From Blautia pseudococcoides (GTDB lineage Bacteria > Bacillota > Clostridia > Lachnospirales > Lachnospiraceae), in the NCBI RefSeq assembly GCF_001689125.2, contig NZ_CP015405.2, forward strand, positions 3,079,001 to 3,143,000: DNA of 64,000 nt. Direction: 5' to 3'. Every line of letters begins with the position of its first letter. The stretch's first letter is position 1. Under the pieces are notes generated by a model, which saw only the letters and a program-made list of their open reading frames with translations, was not told the DNA's origin and ran no database searches. The translations under genes and the position numbers were made by a program. Below are positions 43,264-52,823 of this stretch, in pieces.

Positions 43264-44553
43264 TTATCCCGCCACTTCTCTCCTGCGGAAAATGATAAAT
43301 CCAATGGCTGAAACTCCCATTAAAATAGGATAAAACAGATACGGCATGATCGCCATAGGCGTAAGCCCGGACAGACTGGCAGCGGCCAGAAGCTGGGCGC
43401 CGTAGGGAATCATTCCCTGGCCTACGGAGGCAAAGATATCCAGCAGGGATGCGCTTCTCTTTGGGCTTACCTTGAACTCTTCGCTGATCTCTTTTGCAAT
43501 GGGTCCGGCCATAACGATAGCCACCGTATTGTTGGCTGTACAGCAATCCACCAGCAGCGCCAGAACAGAGATTCCGAACTCCCCGCCCCGCTCGCCGCTT
43601 ATCCGTTTCTTGATCACATACAGGATATATTCGATACCTCCGTGTTCCTTCACCAGCGCCACAATGGCAGCTACAATAATGGAGATCACTGTGATATCAT
43701 ACATACCTGTGATGCCGTCGCCCATCTTCTGAAACATTTCACTGACAGCAAACGCGCCTGTGCCTACCCCCACAATAAGGGACAGCACGGTACCTGTGAT
43801 CAGTACGATGAACACGTTAATACCAACAAGCGCCCCAATCAGGACCACCAGGTATGGGATCACCTTGATGATCTGAAACTTCAGATCGCCATCAATAATC
43901 CCTGCATTTCCCCTGGCTATGAAGAAGAAGATCACAGCCGTGATAATGGCTGCAGGCAGGACAATGAAAAAGTTCTCCCTGAATTTGTCCTTCATCTCAC
44001 ATCCCTGTGTCCTCACTGCCGCGATGGTGGTATCGGAAATCATGGACAGATTATCTCCAAACATGGCTCCGCACACAATAGCTCCCATACAGATAGGAAG
44101 GGGAATACCAGTTTTCTCAGCAATCCCAACCCCGATGGGGGCCATAGCGGTAATAGTACCCACACTGGTTCCCATGGAGATGGAAATAAAACAGCCGATC
44201 ACAAACAATCCTACCACAGCAATCGAGGACGGCATAATGGAAAGCCCCAGATTGACTGTGCTCTCTACCCCGCCGGCGGCTTTGATGGAGCCGGAAAAGG
44301 CTCCGGCTGCCAGGAAGATCAGGCACATGGTGACAATGTTCTCCTCACCGATCCCCTTGGAAATGATTGACACTTTCTCCTGGAATCCAACTTTACGGTT
44401 CTGGAAAAATGCCACAGCAAGGGCAATCAAAAATCCCACAATGGCCGGCATAGTATAAAAGTCATGGAACAGGATACCTGCCCCAATGAAAATGATCAAA
44501 AATACCCCAATGGGCAAAAGCGCTATGGGATTCCCTCTCTTTTGCTCCTTCAT
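43264..44553 (-). CDS. NhaC-family Na+/H+ antiporter
   Basis: 429 aa with about 11-12 transmembrane helices. The NhaC family core SISMGTSVGTITAMAPIGVG and FGDNLSMISDTTIAAVRTQG is present, with membrane-embedded polar and Asp residues expected for cation binding. ALLVDCCTANNTVAIVMAGP is a second conserved polar helix. Members exchange sodium for protons or organic anions/amino acids (malate-lactate type). It starts 22 bp after purB with a GGGAGG site and probably reads through from it. Confidence 0.92.
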   Translation of the reverse strand: MKEQKRGNPIALLPIGVFLIIFIGAGILFHDFYTMPAIVGFLIALAVAFFQNRKVGFQEKVSIISKGIGEENIVTMCLIFLAAGAFSGSIKAAGGVESTVNLGLSIMPSSIAVVGLFVIGCFISISMGTSVGTITAMAPIGVGIAEKTGIPLPICMGAIVCGAMFGDNLSMISDTTIAAVRTQGCEMKDKFRENFFIVLPAAIITAVIFFFIARGNAGIIDGDLKFQIIKVIPYLVVLIGALVGINVFIVLITGTVLSLIVGVGTGAFAVSEMFQKMGDGITGMYDITVISIIVAAIVALVKEHGGIEYILYVIKKRISGERGGEFGISVLALLVDCCTANNTVAIVMAGPIAKEISEEFKVSPKRSASLLDIFASVGQGMIPYGAQLLAAASLSGLTPMAIMPYLFYPILMGVSAIGFIIFRRREVAG

Positions 44554-44574
44554 GTAAAAACCTCCCGATTGTTT

Positions 44575-46008
44575 TTATACGTTGATCTCTGCGTTCATGC
44601 CCAGAATTTCTTTGTTTTCATCCAGAACAGGCTGCACAACACTCTTCAGGAATGCCTCCACCTGTACCTGGGCACGACCTGTATAGCGGGAAGGTTCCAT
44701 GGTCTTCTGCAGATCTTCCAGGCTCATATTGAATGCCGGGTCTGCGGCGATCAGCTCCAGAAGGTTATTCTCTTTTCCTTCTACCTTCACATTCTTTCCT
44801 GCCTCCATGGACAGCTCACGGATCCTCTCATGCAGTTCCTGGCGGTCCCCACCTGCCTTAACAGCATCCATCATAATGTTCTCTGTAGCCATGAACGGCA
44901 GTTCGCTTCTCAGACGTTTTTCAATCACTTTCGGGTATACGACAAGGCCGTCCACCACATTCAGGCACAGATCCAGGATACCGTCAATAGCCAGAAATCC
45001 TTCAGGAACAGAGAGGCGTTTGTTAGCGGAGTCATCCAGGGTCCTCTCAAACCACTGGGTAGCGGAAGTGATCGCCGGATTCAGGGCATCTACCATTACG
45101 AAACGTGACAGGGAAGCAATACGCTCGCTTCTCATGGGGTTTCTCTTGTAAGCCATGGCTGAGGAACCGATCTGGCTCTTCTCAAATGGTTCTTCCACTT
45201 CCTTTAAATGCTGCAGGAGTCTGATATCATTGGAGAACTTATGGGCACTGGCTGCAATGCCTGCCAGCACATTCAGCACTCTGGTATCCACTTTCCTGGA
45301 GTATGTCTGTCCTGATACAGGGTAGCATTTTTTGAATCCCATCTTCTCTGCGATCATAGGGTCAATCTTGTCAATGGTCTCCTGGTCACCGTCAAACAGT
45401 TCCAGGAAGCTGGCCTGTGTGCCTGTTGTACCTTTGGAGCCGAGAAGCTTCATGGTGCTTATGACATAATCCAGATCTTCCAGATCCAGCATGAATTCCT
45501 GCATCCACAGGGTTGCCCTCTTGCCAACCGTGGTAGGCTGTGCAGGCTGGAAATGTGTGAAGGCCAGGGTTGGGAGCGCCTTATGCTCGTCCGCAAATTT
45601 AGACAGCTCTGCGATGACGTTGATCAGTTTCTTCTTGACCAGTTTCAGGGCTTCTGTCATTACAATAATATCCGTGTTGTCACCCACATAACAGGAGGTT
45701 GCACCCAGATGGATGATTCCTTTTGCCTTGGGACACTGTACACCATATGCGTATACGTGGGACATAACGTCGTGACGTACCTGTTTTTCCCTCTCTTTTG
45801 CCACATCATAGTTGATGTCATCCACATGGGCTTTCAGCTCGGCAATCTGTTCCTGGGTAATATTTAACCCCAGTTCTTTCTCTGTCTCTGCCAAAGCGAT
45901 CCACAGTCTTCTCCATGTGCGGAACTTCATGTCCGGGGAGAAAATATACTGCATTTCCCTGCTGGCGTAGCGCTCGGATAATGGGCTTTGATATCTATCT
46001 GTACTCAT
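44575..46008 (-). CDS. purB: Adenylosuccinate lyase
   Basis: 477 aa of the larger, eukaryote-like ADSL subfamily. The fumarase-superfamily signature GSSAMAYKRNPMRSERI (residues about 285-301, flexible catalytic loop with the active Ser) is present, and the catalytic His pair region appears as HLGATSCYVGDNTDI and AFTHFQPAQPTTVGKR. The usual SSAMPYKRNP has Ala in place of Pro here. It cleaves SAICAR and adenylosuccinate, acting in both the IMP and AMP branches. It lies downstream of purC but behind a terminator. Confidence 0.96.
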   Translation of the reverse strand: MSTDRYQSPLSERYASREMQYIFSPDMKFRTWRRLWIALAETEKELGLNITQEQIAELKAHVDDINYDVAKEREKQVRHDVMSHVYAYGVQCPKAKGIIHLGATSCYVGDNTDIIVMTEALKLVKKKLINVIAELSKFADEHKALPTLAFTHFQPAQPTTVGKRATLWMQEFMLDLEDLDYVISTMKLLGSKGTTGTQASFLELFDGDQETIDKIDPMIAEKMGFKKCYPVSGQTYSRKVDTRVLNVLAGIAASAHKFSNDIRLLQHLKEVEEPFEKSQIGSSAMAYKRNPMRSERIASLSRFVMVDALNPAITSATQWFERTLDDSANKRLSVPEGFLAIDGILDLCLNVVDGLVVYPKVIEKRLRSELPFMATENIMMDAVKAGGDRQELHERIRELSMEAGKNVKVEGKENNLLELIAADPAFNMSLEDLQKTMEPSRYTGRAQVQVEAFLKSVVQPVLDENKEILGMNAEINV

Positions 46009-46033
46009 TTAAAATCTCCTTTTCCATTTACAA

Positions 46034-46059
46034 TAATAAAAAGGGCACCGCGAGGCGCC
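46034..46059 (-). terminator. Terminator between purC and purB
   Basis: On the minus strand GGCGCC (46054-46059) pairs with GGTGCC (46044-46049), with one G-U pair and a 4-nt loop. CTTTTTATT follows. A second stem (CCTTCC/GGAAGG) lies just upstream. It may attenuate purC readthrough into purB. Confidence 0.7.
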
Positions 46060-46094
46060 TTCCCAGCCGGAAGGTGTCCCGGGCACCCCTCTGA

Positions 46095-46805
46095 TCAAGC
46101 CAGGCCCAGACGTTTGAAAACTTCGTTATATGCCTCTTCTACGTTGCCCATGTCTCTTCTGAAACGGTCTTTGTCCAGCTTCTCATTTGTCTCTACATCC
46201 CAAAGACGACAGGTATCCGGTGAGATCTCATCAGCCAGGATGATGGTTCCGTCCGCTAATTTACCGAATTCAATCTTGAAGTCAATTAACTTCATTCCTG
46301 CGTTCAGGAAATATTTCATTAAAAATTCGTTGATCTTTCTTGTATATGATTTAATGGTGTCGATCTCTTCCTGTGTAGCCAGTCCTAATGCCAGCGCATA
46401 GTCATCGTTGATGAAGGGGTCGCCCAGGTCATCATCTTTGTAGCTGAATTCTAAGATTGGGCAGAGAAGCTGTTTTCCTTCTTCCACTCCCATTCTCTTG
46501 GAGAAGCTTCCTGCAGCCACGTTACGAACAATTACCTCTAAAGGAACGATGCTCACTTTTTTCACGGCTGTCTCGCGGTCACTCAGTTCTTCTACGAAGT
46601 GAGTCGGCACGCCTTCCTTTTCCAGCTGCTGGAAAACATAGTTTGTCATGCGGTTGTTGATAGCGCCCTTGCCTGTGATTGTGCCTTTTTTCTCACCGTT
46701 GAATGCAGTTGCATCATCTTTGTAATCTACGATCACTACGCCGTCTACATCCGTTGCAAATACTTTCTTTGCTTTTCCTTCATAAAGCTGTTCTAACTTC
46801 TTCAC
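46095..46805 (-). CDS. purC: Phosphoribosylaminoimidazole-succinocarboxamide synthase
   Basis: 236 aa, the usual bacterial length. [16 protein letters not shown] binds ATP. Family signatures [40 protein letters not shown] and [12 protein letters not shown] (catalytic/metal Asp) are present. It makes SAICAR from CAIR and aspartate in purine synthesis. The start is GTG at 46805, where the protein aligns with family N-termini. An ATG 117 nt upstream would add unrelated sequence through the repeat at 46845. Next in the pathway, and next downstream, is purB. Confidence 0.96.
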   Translation of the reverse strand: MKKLEQLYEGKAKKVFATDVDGVVIVDYKDDATAFNGEKKGTITGKGAINNRMTNYVFQQLEKEGVPTHFVEELSDRETAVKKVSIVPLEVIVRNVAAGSFSKRMGVEEGKQLLCPILEFSYKDDDLGDPFINDDYALALGLATQEEIDTIKSYTRKINEFLMKYFLNAGMKLIDFKIEFGKLADGTIILADEISPDTCRLWDVETNEKLDKDRFRRDMGNVEEAYNEVFKRLGLA

Positions 46806-46844
46806 CTTCGTACACCTGTCCTTTTTCCATAATATTGATTTCTC

Positions 46845-46871
46845 ATAACTGCCTGGTACCTTCACAGTTAC
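46845..46871. repeat. 27-nt copy of the interspersed hairpin repeat
   Basis: An imperfect palindrome with outer arms ATAACTG and CAGTTAC (T/C mismatch at the end). About 21 of 27 positions match the left end of the 134-bp element at 16209-16235, in the same orientation. It lies in the leader of purC. Confidence 0.5.
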
Positions 46872-46941
46872 GATTCCTCTTTCACTGAGAAACGTTATGA
46901 TACACAAGGAATTATATAACATCGGTTTTCAAAACACAAGC

Positions 46942-47721
46942 CTAAAATCCTGTGCTTCTGTGGTATTCTTTTGTGTATTTTTCCAAAACATCCCCCATAT
47001 CTTCCTGTTTCTCCCGGGGAACGCTGATTTTTCTCTCATCCATCTCCATTTGGATCTCCCTGCAGGTATCCAGATCGGCTCCCATTTTGGCACATTCTCC
47101 CTGCCACTGGGCTTCCTCCATGAGCATCCTGCAGGTACACAGATAATGTTTCAGAACCAGTTTGGTATGAAGACTTTCATATGCTTTTTCAAAGCAGGCC
47201 TTTGCCTCATCCATCTGGAAGAGATGCAGATAGGCACAGCCCATATTGTGGTAAATTTCACCCTCATACTGTCCGCCCAGACCGCCGGTATCCACACTTC
47301 TGAGTGCATCCTCATAGATGCGGATGGCATTGACATACATCCGGTTGTCAACCAGATAGTCGCCTTTTTTCTTCTTGCGTGCCACATCGGGAAGCTGCTC
47401 TAAGACTACAAGCTCCTCGTTCAGCTTCTTGAACTGCTCATGGGTCAGATAATTGATCTCCCTGAATACGGCCAGGATAAAGTCCCCTGCACCGCGCTCC
47501 TCCTCCAGGATACGGTACAGCTTCTGATAGAGTTTTAAAAGGCCCAGTTCATTTTTTATCCAGTCACAGAGATGTTCATTGATAATGGTCTCATCCAGCA
47601 GATAGATGTTGTGGTAGAGATAATAACATAATTCTTCTATGCTGTAGATATTTGTGCTGATGTTCTCAATATAAAACGGAAGAGAAGCCCGCTTTATCTG
47701 ACATAATATGTATCCGCTCAT
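46942..47721 (-). CDS. TPR-containing protein of the DUF5717/DUF5716 module
   Basis: 259 aa, probably cytoplasmic. The second half carries two tetratricopeptide-like repeats (residues about 120-195): LVDNRMYVNAIRIYEDALRS, then GEIYHNMGCAYLHLFQMDEA and KACFEKAYESLHTK. The N-terminus is helical and Tyr/Leu-rich (SIEELCYYLYHNIYLLDETI). The C-terminal segment is charged and coiled-coil-like. It is the third gene of the operon (10-bp gap from DUF5716). TPRs mediate protein contacts, so it is probably an adaptor for the two larger partners. No enzyme motif is visible and no function is known. Confidence 0.85.
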   Translation of the reverse strand: MSGYILCQIKRASLPFYIENISTNIYSIEELCYYLYHNIYLLDETIINEHLCDWIKNELGLLKLYQKLYRILEEERGAGDFILAVFREINYLTHEQFKKLNEELVVLEQLPDVARKKKKGDYLVDNRMYVNAIRIYEDALRSVDTGGLGGQYEGEIYHNMGCAYLHLFQMDEAKACFEKAYESLHTKLVLKHYLCTCRMLMEEAQWQGECAKMGADLDTCREIQMEMDERKISVPREKQEDMGDVLEKYTKEYHRSTGF

Positions 47722-47731
47722 CTGTTTCCTC

Positions 47732-48979
47732 CTACCACACTGCTCTCTCGGTCCACATCAGACCGCTTGAGGGGAACATTTCCCCAAATCCCAGGTCCTG
47801 TACCAGAATGATGCAGGTATCTGCCGATTCATACATGACGTGTACCCTGAGTCTTGTGGTCCTGTCAGGCCTCTTTGGAAGTCCCGGCAGTTTCATGCAG
47901 TAATGTCTGACTTCACCGCCGTCCATGGGTTTCACCATGAATTCCAAGTCCTGCCTGCCATCCAGAAGCAGCTCAAACTCATGCTCTGTCTCATACCAGT
48001 TTCTTCCCGCCTCAGCAACCGTGTAATTCTTTTTTGCTCCCTGGATCAGCATTTCCATGCTCACATGGTTCTGCACCAGGGCATTTCCCACGTACAGGTA
48101 TGTGCCCAGAAGCTTCTCCTCCGTCCGCTCCCTGGCCGCATAGCAGGCACCTTTCACATACATGTTATTCCCATAATATACATGGCGCTGGTTCTTGCAC
48201 AGGAGAGGTACGCTTCTCACTGCCCAGTCTTTTGAAAAACCGTCGCCCACCAGATAGATTCCCCCATATGTGTCGTTCCCGCAGGAATCCGCGATCAACT
48301 GGTAAAAATCCACATCTTTCTGATCCGGGTCTTTTGGCAGGGTTATGGTCTTGCCGTGCTCCACTGTGACCAGCATGGGTTTCTTCTGGCTGTCAACCAC
48401 CATGCGGGAAAAGGTGGCTTTCCCCTTTTCAAAGGTGAAAAGTCCTGTCATCCTGTTCCAGTTATCCGGTCTTTTGCTCATCACATAGTAATAGAAGCTC
48501 TCCTCATAATCCTGCAGAAGCACCTGCCCTGAAGTAAACTTCAGACGGCTGCACACTCTCTGCAGCTTGCGCACCAGCACCCGGTTCAAATCCGGTACTG
48601 TGATCATCAGTGTCTTGATCTGTCTTACAGGCTCTGCCACGCCCAGAACAGACAGGCAGCCTTTTAAATATATCTCCAGCAGCTCTTCCGGTCTGTACCA
48701 GCCGCCGTCAATCTGGGCCGGTTCCCCCTGCGCCCAGATTTCCAGCAGATTGTCCACCGGGATCTCCCCCTCATGCGTGGAGAAATAATCTGCCTCCATG
48801 CCAAAATGCCACACCTCAGTCCTGGGCCTTTTGGAAAGTCTGGTTGAGAATGTATACTGATTGCTCCCTGTCTTCACGGAGAGAGAAACCGGCTCTTTTT
48901 CTTTTCTGTCATAATAGCAGATCTGGGAAAATTCCTTTCCCAGTTCCAGGCCCGCAATAATATTTCTTGTCTCATTCAT
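47732..48979 (-). CDS. DUF5716 family protein, degenerate Hsp70/actin-like fold (inferred)
   Basis: 415 aa. I read the order of segments as that of an Hsp70/actin (ASKHA) ATPase. Residues 7-24 are a phosphate-1-like strand-turn (IIAGLELGKEFSQICYY). Residues 123-160 follow the Hsp70 pattern (LMITVPDLNRVLVRKLQRV, ending QVLLQDYEES where Hsp70 has IxEPTAA). GLFTFEKGKATF at 179-190 replaces the DLGGGTFD phosphate-2 loop. GIYLVGDGFSKDW at 239-251 and VKGACYAA at 275-282 match the adenosine motif and final helix. The phosphate-2 Asp and Gly are degraded, so ATPase activity may be lost. This is inference, not a database result. The operon partners are DUF5717 and a TPR protein. Confidence 0.75.
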   Translation of the reverse strand: MNETRNIIAGLELGKEFSQICYYDRKEKEPVSLSVKTGSNQYTFSTRLSKRPRTEVWHFGMEADYFSTHEGEIPVDNLLEIWAQGEPAQIDGGWYRPEELLEIYLKGCLSVLGVAEPVRQIKTLMITVPDLNRVLVRKLQRVCSRLKFTSGQVLLQDYEESFYYYVMSKRPDNWNRMTGLFTFEKGKATFSRMVVDSQKKPMLVTVEHGKTITLPKDPDQKDVDFYQLIADSCGNDTYGGIYLVGDGFSKDWAVRSVPLLCKNQRHVYYGNNMYVKGACYAARERTEEKLLGTYLYVGNALVQNHVSMEMLIQGAKKNYTVAEAGRNWYETEHEFELLLDGRQDLEFMVKPMDGGEVRHYCMKLPGLPKRPDRTTRLRVHVMYESADTCIILVQDLGFGEMFPSSGLMWTERAVW

Positions 48980-48995
48980 GCCCTTGTCTGCCTCC

Positions 48996-51900
48996 TTATT
49001 CTATCAGTTCAAAGAGAGAGGAAACCCATTCTTCCTGCTGCCTGTACTGTCCAAGCAGTTCCATAAGTTCCTGTTCTCTTCCCTGCTGTCTTGCCGCCAG
49101 CATACGGTTGATCATCTGGTATTTTGTGCTTCCCTCCAGCTTTGCTATGGGAACGGTAAGCTTTTTCTTCTCCGTCTCATGGGTCTCTCCCTTTTGTGCA
49201 ACAGTAAAATAATACTCCAGCACTTCCCCGTAAAACAGGATAAACTCTTTATTATAGATACCCTGATACAGGTTTTTCAGGGGTTCGCTTTTGAAATCTC
49301 CCGGCTCCCGGTCTGCCTGCAGCATACGGTAGTGAATCGTCACATCCGCCCTGGGGCTTGCCTGACACTGGGCAAATACTTTGTCCTCCAGCTGCATACT
49401 CTGCAGAAGCGTCCTGGGCAAATCCTGGAAGAAGGCGAATTTAAGCCCGGTTCTTCCGCATACGGATAAGATGGAGCGGGCTGTCAAAAGCCTGTTTTCC
49501 TCCCACTTGTTTTCCCCTGCATAATATTTGAGAAGGGCCAGGTCGCAGATAATGTCATACTCCCACCCCTTTTCCCTCACATGCTCCAAGGAACGGAAAA
49601 TAAACGGCTCCGCCTCTTTTCCCCCCACAAAATACTGGAAGGAGACAAAGGTCAGATAGGCCAGTATTACCTGCTCCTTGCCGCTTAATTTCACATAGTC
49701 TTTCAGGACCGCGGCATCCCCGGGATGGTAAAGCCTTGTGAACATGCTGTATGTCAGAATATCTTCCTCCAGCTCGTAGGCTTCTATAGAAAATCCCATG
49801 GAGCGCTCCCACACCCGGATCATCTCATCCACAGGGCCTTCATAGTACTTGGTCAGATATTCAAGAACCACCTCATCATAGGTATTTTCCTTAAATATAT
49901 GGTGAGCTAAAAGAAGCAGCTCCTCCTCGTACTCAAACTCCAGGTTAAGTATCATGCGGCTGCACAGCCTGAGCAGATCCCTGGGATCAATCTCCTCGTA
50001 ACCATACTCGCACAGCAGGTCATAGGCTCCCACATACATTCCCTGTTTCACCAAAATGGTGATGAGCAGACTCTTGTTGACCTTTGCAAAGCTGTGGAAA
50101 TCCATCTCCCGAAGATAGTCCTTCAGATTGTCATTGCCCATGTGCTCCTCATAGTACAGAAGCAGGCGTTTGCGCACTCTCTGTCTGTAATCCTCAGAAA
50201 AACAATCCTCCCCGGAAACATCCTGGATACAGGATATATTCTCTCTGGTTATGGGGTTCTCATGATTCAGCTCTCCGCAGGTATAGAGAAGAAGTCCCGG
50301 TGTCCTGATACCCTCCGCTAAAAGCTGCCGTGCCAGCTCCTTTCTCTCCAAAAGAGGCTGGATATTGTAATCTATGGTCTGGATATAGCGTCTCTGCCTG
50401 TCATCCTCAAAGACAATCCTGGCATCCGGGGTATAAATGGACACATAAGCCACTTTATCCGTACAGGTATAAACCTGTTCTTCCCGAAATGCCGCATGAC
50501 GGACGATCACCCGGCGTATTTTAGGGTCATCACAGAAAAGCCTGTGGGTAAAAAGCACTTTCGCAAGCGCCCTCTTAACCGCAGGATCATGGGAATTCAG
50601 GCAGAATTCCTGGTATACCACCGCAAAATCCTCATTCATCCGGCCTTCCTTCAGTTTCTCACAGGCAAACTGTTCTATGCTGCTTTTATAGCTCAAATAA
50701 GTAGTTTTATCCACTTCCTTGTTGCGTATCACATTGCTGTAAACAAATGCCTTTTTTGCATCGCTCAGGGTATTGTTATAACTGAAATACATGCGTATCA
50801 TACGGGGCAGTATCTTCTGGTGATTGCGGCTCATCGTCTCAATATAATACTCATACAGCCTTGTGATCTTCAGCTCTTTTTCCACTGCCAGCTCATACCA
50901 GCGGAAATATTCCTTTTTTCTGGGATTGCCCTTCATGATCAGCATACAGATAGAGCGCACCACGGCTGTTGAGGGATATTTCTCGTAAATGTATTCCAGA
51001 ATCTCATAGACCTTCTGGCTGTATTCCTTCATCTGGCCTGCCAGGTCTGTAGCGCGGAAAGCCATCTCCTCTGTCATAATGTGATGACGCATGGCAAAGT
51101 GCAGCACCTGAATGGTAAAAGGACTGATCCTGCGCAGCAGTGCCCCGTCCGCTGCCGCTATCCGGCAGGCTTCCAGATACAAGAACGGACTTCTGCAGCC
51201 GGTTCTGTACTGTTCCTCCAGCAGATAGATTTTCTTGGACTGGGTTCGCACCTGCTCAGAATCTGTTCTCAGCAGAATGTACAGAAGAAGGAAACTATCC
51301 TCCCTGCGCTGGTAAAGCTGGTGGAGACGCACCACCATCTTCTCCCGGATCTCCTGGCTGCAGCCCAGCACATCTTCCAGATAGAGATAGACACCCTCCA
51401 GTTCCTCCTCAGCCTCAATCCGGCTGTTGTCCTTCAGCTTGTCAAGCGCTTCCCTTGCTTTGCCGTCCTCCCCGCATTCATGATAGAACCACACTTCAAA
51501 CAACTGGTGTTCCGTGGTATAATGCCCTGTCTCCCTGAGTTCTGATAAAAGATCCAGGGTTTTACTCTCCCACTGGCTCTTAGGCAGCTTCTCCAGGCTG
51601 TGATCCAGATAATCCCTTAAAAGCTCCAGTTTCTTTTTCTTCTCATAGGCAGTGACATTTACCTGGATTTTCCCGCTCTTGGAGGCCATGACCTCATATA
51701 CAAGAGTCTGGTAAACGGTTTTGATACAGATTCTTCCGTAGTTCCTTCCGTGCCCCAGATTCTCCCTGCGGATAATATACTGCAGCTCATAGACACTGCC
51801 GATAAAATCCTCGTCCCGGATCGTTTTTTTCTCCACCTCCAGGAAGTCGCCCTCCGCACTCACAGCGGCATTTAGATACCCCCATCCGCTCCTGCGTACC

Positions 51901-52538
51901 CGGACTGTATCCATGAGGGAACTCTGCACTTCATAAATCTCCAGTTTTTCCTGTTCCAGATGGAGCTTTACAGGCTCTTTCTTGCCTGTTCCGATGAGGA
52001 ATTCCTCCAGATGCTGCCAGGTCACAGGGTTCTTCGCCATGGCATAATAATAGGGCAGCACCTCCTGGTCCTCCTTCAAAAGTTCCGGGAAAGAGGCATC
52101 CAGAAACAAATGGTAAGCCTCTTTAAAGTCCTTTTTTGCCAGCTCTGCAAAGGCACCCAAATCCTTAATAGAGCCTGCAGATGTCTTGATCCTGCAGGGT
52201 TCCACCTGGATAGCAAAAGGAATCCTGTACTCTCCGATGCTGGTGCTTAAAACCAGTTCTCCCTCAAAGGAATCCCCCGGATTCAGGCCTTTTACATCTG
52301 CTCCGTAGGGTATCTCTATCTTCTCCCCGGTAAAACGCTCTTTTCCCAGAAGAAAACGACGGTGGGAAGAATAGGCGATCCCCTTAATGCGGCTCCCGTT
52401 CTCTGCTGCTATCATCAGCTCTCCCCTGATATTTTCCCCTGCCTTTGTACTTTCCCTGATCTCTTCCCTGGACAACAAAAGGCCGGGAACCTCGTATTCA
52501 AATCTTCCATTTATCAGTTGTTCTATTCTTCTCTTCAA
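48996..52538 (-). CDS. DUF5717 family giant helical-repeat protein
   Basis: 1180 aa with no signal peptide or membrane helix. The N-terminal about 290 residues have beta-rich features: GENIRGELMIAAENGSRIKG resembles Ig-like repeats, and a second such block lies near 215-290. From about 300 to the end it is almost entirely alpha-helical, with TPR-like or HEAT-like periodicity, as in large scaffold proteins. MIRMYFSYNNTLSDAKKAFV and LKEGRMNEDFAVVYQEFC are typical. It is the first gene of the module; the TTG start at 52538 is preceded by a weak GGGG site. Domain name recalled from Lachnospiraceae genomes; function unknown. Confidence 0.85.
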   Translation of the reverse strand: MKRRIEQLINGRFEYEVPGLLLSREEIRESTKAGENIRGELMIAAENGSRIKGIAYSSHRRFLLGKERFTGEKIEIPYGADVKGLNPGDSFEGELVLSTSIGEYRIPFAIQVEPCRIKTSAGSIKDLGAFAELAKKDFKEAYHLFLDASFPELLKEDQEVLPYYYAMAKNPVTWQHLEEFLIGTGKKEPVKLHLEQEKLEIYEVQSSLMDTVRVRRSGWGYLNAAVSAEGDFLEVEKKTIRDEDFIGSVYELQYIIRRENLGHGRNYGRICIKTVYQTLVYEVMASKSGKIQVNVTAYEKKKKLELLRDYLDHSLEKLPKSQWESKTLDLLSELRETGHYTTEHQLFEVWFYHECGEDGKAREALDKLKDNSRIEAEEELEGVYLYLEDVLGCSQEIREKMVVRLHQLYQRREDSFLLLYILLRTDSEQVRTQSKKIYLLEEQYRTGCRSPFLYLEACRIAAADGALLRRISPFTIQVLHFAMRHHIMTEEMAFRATDLAGQMKEYSQKVYEILEYIYEKYPSTAVVRSICMLIMKGNPRKKEYFRWYELAVEKELKITRLYEYYIETMSRNHQKILPRMIRMYFSYNNTLSDAKKAFVYSNVIRNKEVDKTTYLSYKSSIEQFACEKLKEGRMNEDFAVVYQEFCLNSHDPAVKRALAKVLFTHRLFCDDPKIRRVIVRHAAFREEQVYTCTDKVAYVSIYTPDARIVFEDDRQRRYIQTIDYNIQPLLERKELARQLLAEGIRTPGLLLYTCGELNHENPITRENISCIQDVSGEDCFSEDYRQRVRKRLLLYYEEHMGNDNLKDYLREMDFHSFAKVNKSLLITILVKQGMYVGAYDLLCEYGYEEIDPRDLLRLCSRMILNLEFEYEEELLLLAHHIFKENTYDEVVLEYLTKYYEGPVDEMIRVWERSMGFSIEAYELEEDILTYSMFTRLYHPGDAAVLKDYVKLSGKEQVILAYLTFVSFQYFVGGKEAEPFIFRSLEHVREKGWEYDIICDLALLKYYAGENKWEENRLLTARSILSVCGRTGLKFAFFQDLPRTLLQSMQLEDKVFAQCQASPRADVTIHYRMLQADREPGDFKSEPLKNLYQGIYNKEFILFYGEVLEYYFTVAQKGETHETEKKKLTVPIAKLEGSTKYQMINRMLAARQQGREQELMELLGQYRQQEEWVSSLFELIE

Positions 52539-52658
52539 TGTATTTTACCCCGTTATCTATTCTGTTTCCATCCACGCTCAGTACCATGCCGGCTTCGGCA
52601 TGCGCAGCAAATACGATCAAAACGGCTACTCCAATGGCACAGAGAACCGATTATTATG

Positions 52659-52687
52659 TTGAACTATTTATTATATCCCGCTATAAT
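52659..52687 (+). promoter_or_regulatory. Near-consensus promoter for the PLP aminotransferase
   Basis: TTGAAC (52659-52664) and TATAAT (52682-52687) are spaced by 17 bp on the plus strand. The leader to the start codon is about 130 nt and has a GGGG/CCCC hairpin near 52,754-52,780. Confidence 0.75.
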
Positions 52688-52823
52688 GTGGTTAAGTATA
52701 TATTTTTTTCAGGGCCAAGTCCTGAATAGTACAATTATACACTACAAATGCAAGGGGTGCAACCTCTGCTGCCCCTCCCCAAACTCTATAAATATGAAAA
52801 TGCACAGAAACGGAGGCATACGC

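Noticed and set aside
43642..44370. 242-codon His/Asp/Asn-rich frame opposite the NhaC gene
   Set aside because: Composition is the complement of hydrophobic codons of a membrane protein; no start site.
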